A DNA stretch of 7,708 bases, taken from contig SFOB01000108.1 of NCBI GenBank assembly GCA_004554075.1, forward strand, positions 1 through 7,708, given 5' to 3'. Below, piece after piece: positions 6,406 to 7,708 of the stretch. This DNA comes from Treponema sp. Lineage in GTDB: Bacteria; Spirochaetota; Spirochaetia; Treponematales; Treponemataceae. The position numbers and the translations under genes are program-made. The notes beneath the pieces were generated by a model. That model did no database searches. It worked only from the letters and a program-made list of their open reading frames with translations, and had not been told where the DNA came from. Position 1 is the stretch's first letter. Each line of letters starts with the position of its first letter.

Positions 6406-7461
6406 GTGGTGTGCGGCGTGGATTCAATCTTTGAGAAAATTAACAGTATTCTCTCTTCAAACAGTCTGCCTTCTTATGACGCTTTTTTTGAGATTTTAAA
6501 TGAGGCAAGTGAGATTCTTGAAGCCGAAAGTGGAAAGGGCTTTGAATACAGACCTCTTGCCCAGGACGGAAAATGCGGTTCTCTTCTTGATTTTCATAAG
6601 GACGGGCTTCCTCTTCTTGTTATTCCGGATTTTCACGCAAGACCATATTTTCTTTTAAATATTCTTAAATATCAGATATTTGATGAAAAGGCTGATGGCG
6701 GGGCTGCTTCAGTTTTTGAAGCTCTTGCTTCCGGCCGGCTGAGGCTCTTGAGTGTTGGAGATATTCTTCACACTGAGAGGGGAACCCGTGAACGATGGGC
6801 TGCCGCACATATTGAGTTTTTAAAAGAGATTTACACAGGGCCTGCAATTTCTGCAGAGATGCAGGAGGGGCTCAGCCTTTTGTGTGCACTTCTGGAATTG
6901 AAAAAAGCTTTCCCGAAATATGTTCATATTCTGAAGGGAAATCATGAAAATATCTTAAATGAAACCGGTGGAGGGGATTTTTCTTTTAAGAAGTTTGTTG
7001 ATGAAGGAGAAATGTGCCGCTGCTTTATTCAGGAATACTACGGCGATGATATTCTGTACCTGATGAACTGTGTAGAAAAAAGCCTCCCGCTTTTCTATTT
7101 CGGAAAAAACTGTGCCGTTTCTCACGCTGAGCCTATGAGGGCTTTTACAAAAGATGAACTTATTAATGCAAAGAAATATGAAGAGGTTGTAAGGGGACTA
7201 ATCTGGACAAATAATGGAGAAGCGGAAGAAAAGAGTGCAAGAACAACTGTCCAGAATCTTTATGATACTTCCGAAGGCTGTATTCCAAAAGGCTACCTTT
7301 ATCTTGGAGGGCATAGGCCTGTTCAGGGAACTTACAAGGCTTTGCAGGATGGTTTTTATATTCAGATACATAATCCGGGAAAACAGAATGTCGTGTTTGT
7401 TGGGCCGGATAAAATTATAGATTTAGAAAGTGATATTATAAATGTTGCGGGTAAGGAGTAA
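6406..7461 (+). CDS. PPP-like metallophosphoesterase
   Basis: The protein has up to 351 residues with calcineurin-like phosphoesterase motifs in order: PDFHAR (D75, H77; form of DxHG), VGDILHTERG (D119; form of GDxxDRG), LKGNHENI (N179, H180, E181), AVSHAEP (H240) and GGHRPVQG (H303). These would hold a two-metal centre. The arrangement resembles PPP-type protein phosphatases and diadenosine tetraphosphatases; substrate is not fixed by sequence. Its place between an FHA protein and a Ser/Thr kinase favours protein dephosphorylation. The N-terminal 68 residues match nothing I recognise. The start is uncertain: GTG codons at 6406, 6409 and 6418 are in frame and none has a good ribosome site, so translation may be coupled to the FHA gene, whose stop ends at 6399. 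Its own end carries the kinase ribosome site. Confidence 0.82.
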   Translation: MVCGVDSIFEKINSILSSNSLPSYDAFFEILNEASEILEAESGKGFEYRPLAQDGKCGSLLDFHKDGLPLLVIPDFHARPYFLLNILKYQIFDEKADGGAASVFEALASGRLRLLSVGDILHTERGTRERWAAAHIEFLKEIYTGPAISAEMQEGLSLLCALLELKKAFPKYVHILKGNHENILNETGGGDFSFKKFVDEGEMCRCFIQEYYGDDILYLMNCVEKSLPLFYFGKNCAVSHAEPMRAFTKDELINAKKYEEVVRGLIWTNNGEAEEKSARTTVQNLYDTSEGCIPKGYLYLGGHRPVQGTYKALQDGFYIQIHNPGKQNVVFVGPDKIIDLESDIINVAGKE

Positions 7462-7463
7462 TT

Positions 7464-7664
7464 ATGAGCGATGATTTTCCACCTATGATAGGAAAGTATA
7501 AGGTTCTCGGAATTATTGCAAAAGGCGGAATGGGAGTTGTTTATAAGGCTATTCATCCCTCTCTTAAGCGTTATGTTGTTATTAAAAAAATGACTGCCCG
7601 TGGACATGCCGGGGATGCAGGCCGCTTTAAAAAAGAAGCCCAGCTCCTCCTTGATTTACTTTGA
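7464..7664 (+). CDS. Ser/Thr protein kinase, N-terminal fragment (frame ends early)
   Basis: The start is firm: AAGGAG at 7453-7458 lies 5 bases before the ATG, which is 2 bases after the phosphatase stop. The frame encodes the first strands of a Hanks-type kinase: IGKYKVLGIIAKGGMGVVYKA (ATP loop, residues 9-29), VVIKKM with the ATP-anchoring lysine K41, and RFKKEAQLL with the alphaC glutamate E58. A TGA then stops it at 66 residues, far short of the roughly 260 needed for a kinase domain; the HRD, DFG and APE motifs are absent. Sequence from about 7654 on does not look like kinase in any forward frame, and it lies at the window edge. Either the gene is broken here or the sequence is misjoined; the intact gene would be a normal kinase of the PknB type. 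Confidence 0.8.
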   Translation: MSDDFPPMIGKYKVLGIIAKGGMGVVYKAIHPSLKRYVVIKKMTARGHAGDAGRFKKEAQLLLDLL

Positions 7665-7707
7665 TTGCGTCTACAATCAGCTTTGTTCCTTCGTAATTTA
7701 CTTTGAT
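7654..7707. repeat. 12-base direct repeat with 42-base period at the window end
   Basis: ATTTACTTTGAT occurs at 7654-7665 and again at 7696-7707, offset by 42 bases. The first copy contains the stop that ends the kinase frame. Read on the minus strand the segment is open and gives two IKVN units 14 residues apart, with natural-looking codons. This may be foreign or inverted sequence joined to the kinase gene. Confidence 0.55.
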
Positions 7708-7708
7708 A

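Overview
The window looks like a low-to-moderate GC spirochaete chromosome fragment, most likely a host- or gut-associated Treponema. This is inferred from the gene mix: a TrpR with an ITRGS recognition helix, a very long ankyrin-repeat lipoprotein, a UraA-type permease, a DUF2974 hydrolase and an FHA/phosphatase/kinase cluster. No rRNA or other definitive marker is present. It is almost fully coding. The largest gene-free stretch is about 158 bases (50-207), so no unexplained region exceeds 300 bases.

Layout. Bases 2-49 are the last codons of an unidentified upstream gene. Then comes a nested inverted-repeat element (49-196) holding a long hairpin terminator; its right arm runs into a strong promoter. 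That promoter drives a tryptophan repressor gene (208-525) with no room for a leader. Next is a 925-residue lipoprotein made almost entirely of about 26 ankyrin repeats (583-3360). It is closed by a GC-rich hairpin region and a textbook terminator (3426-3452). A uracil permease gene (uraA, 4807 to 3458) converges from the minus strand. Its promoter lies back to back with that of a DUF2974/Mbeg1-like alpha/beta hydrolase (4901-6037).

The right end is a tight plus-strand cluster: a small single-domain FHA protein (6055-6399), a PPP-like metallophosphoesterase (6406-7461) and the start of a Ser/Thr protein kinase (7464 on). The gaps are 6 and 2 bases. It reads as a phospho-signalling cassette: kinase as writer, FHA as reader, phosphatase as possible eraser. 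The FHA gene, like trpR, appears to start at or beside its own transcription start, so the window holds two probable leaderless genes with nearly identical -10-to-ATG sequences.

The kinase reading frame stops abruptly after the region of the alphaC glutamate, close to the window end. The last ~55 bases contain a 12-base direct repeat and read more like coding sequence of the opposite strand. That suggests a rearrangement or an assembly join rather than a natural protein end.
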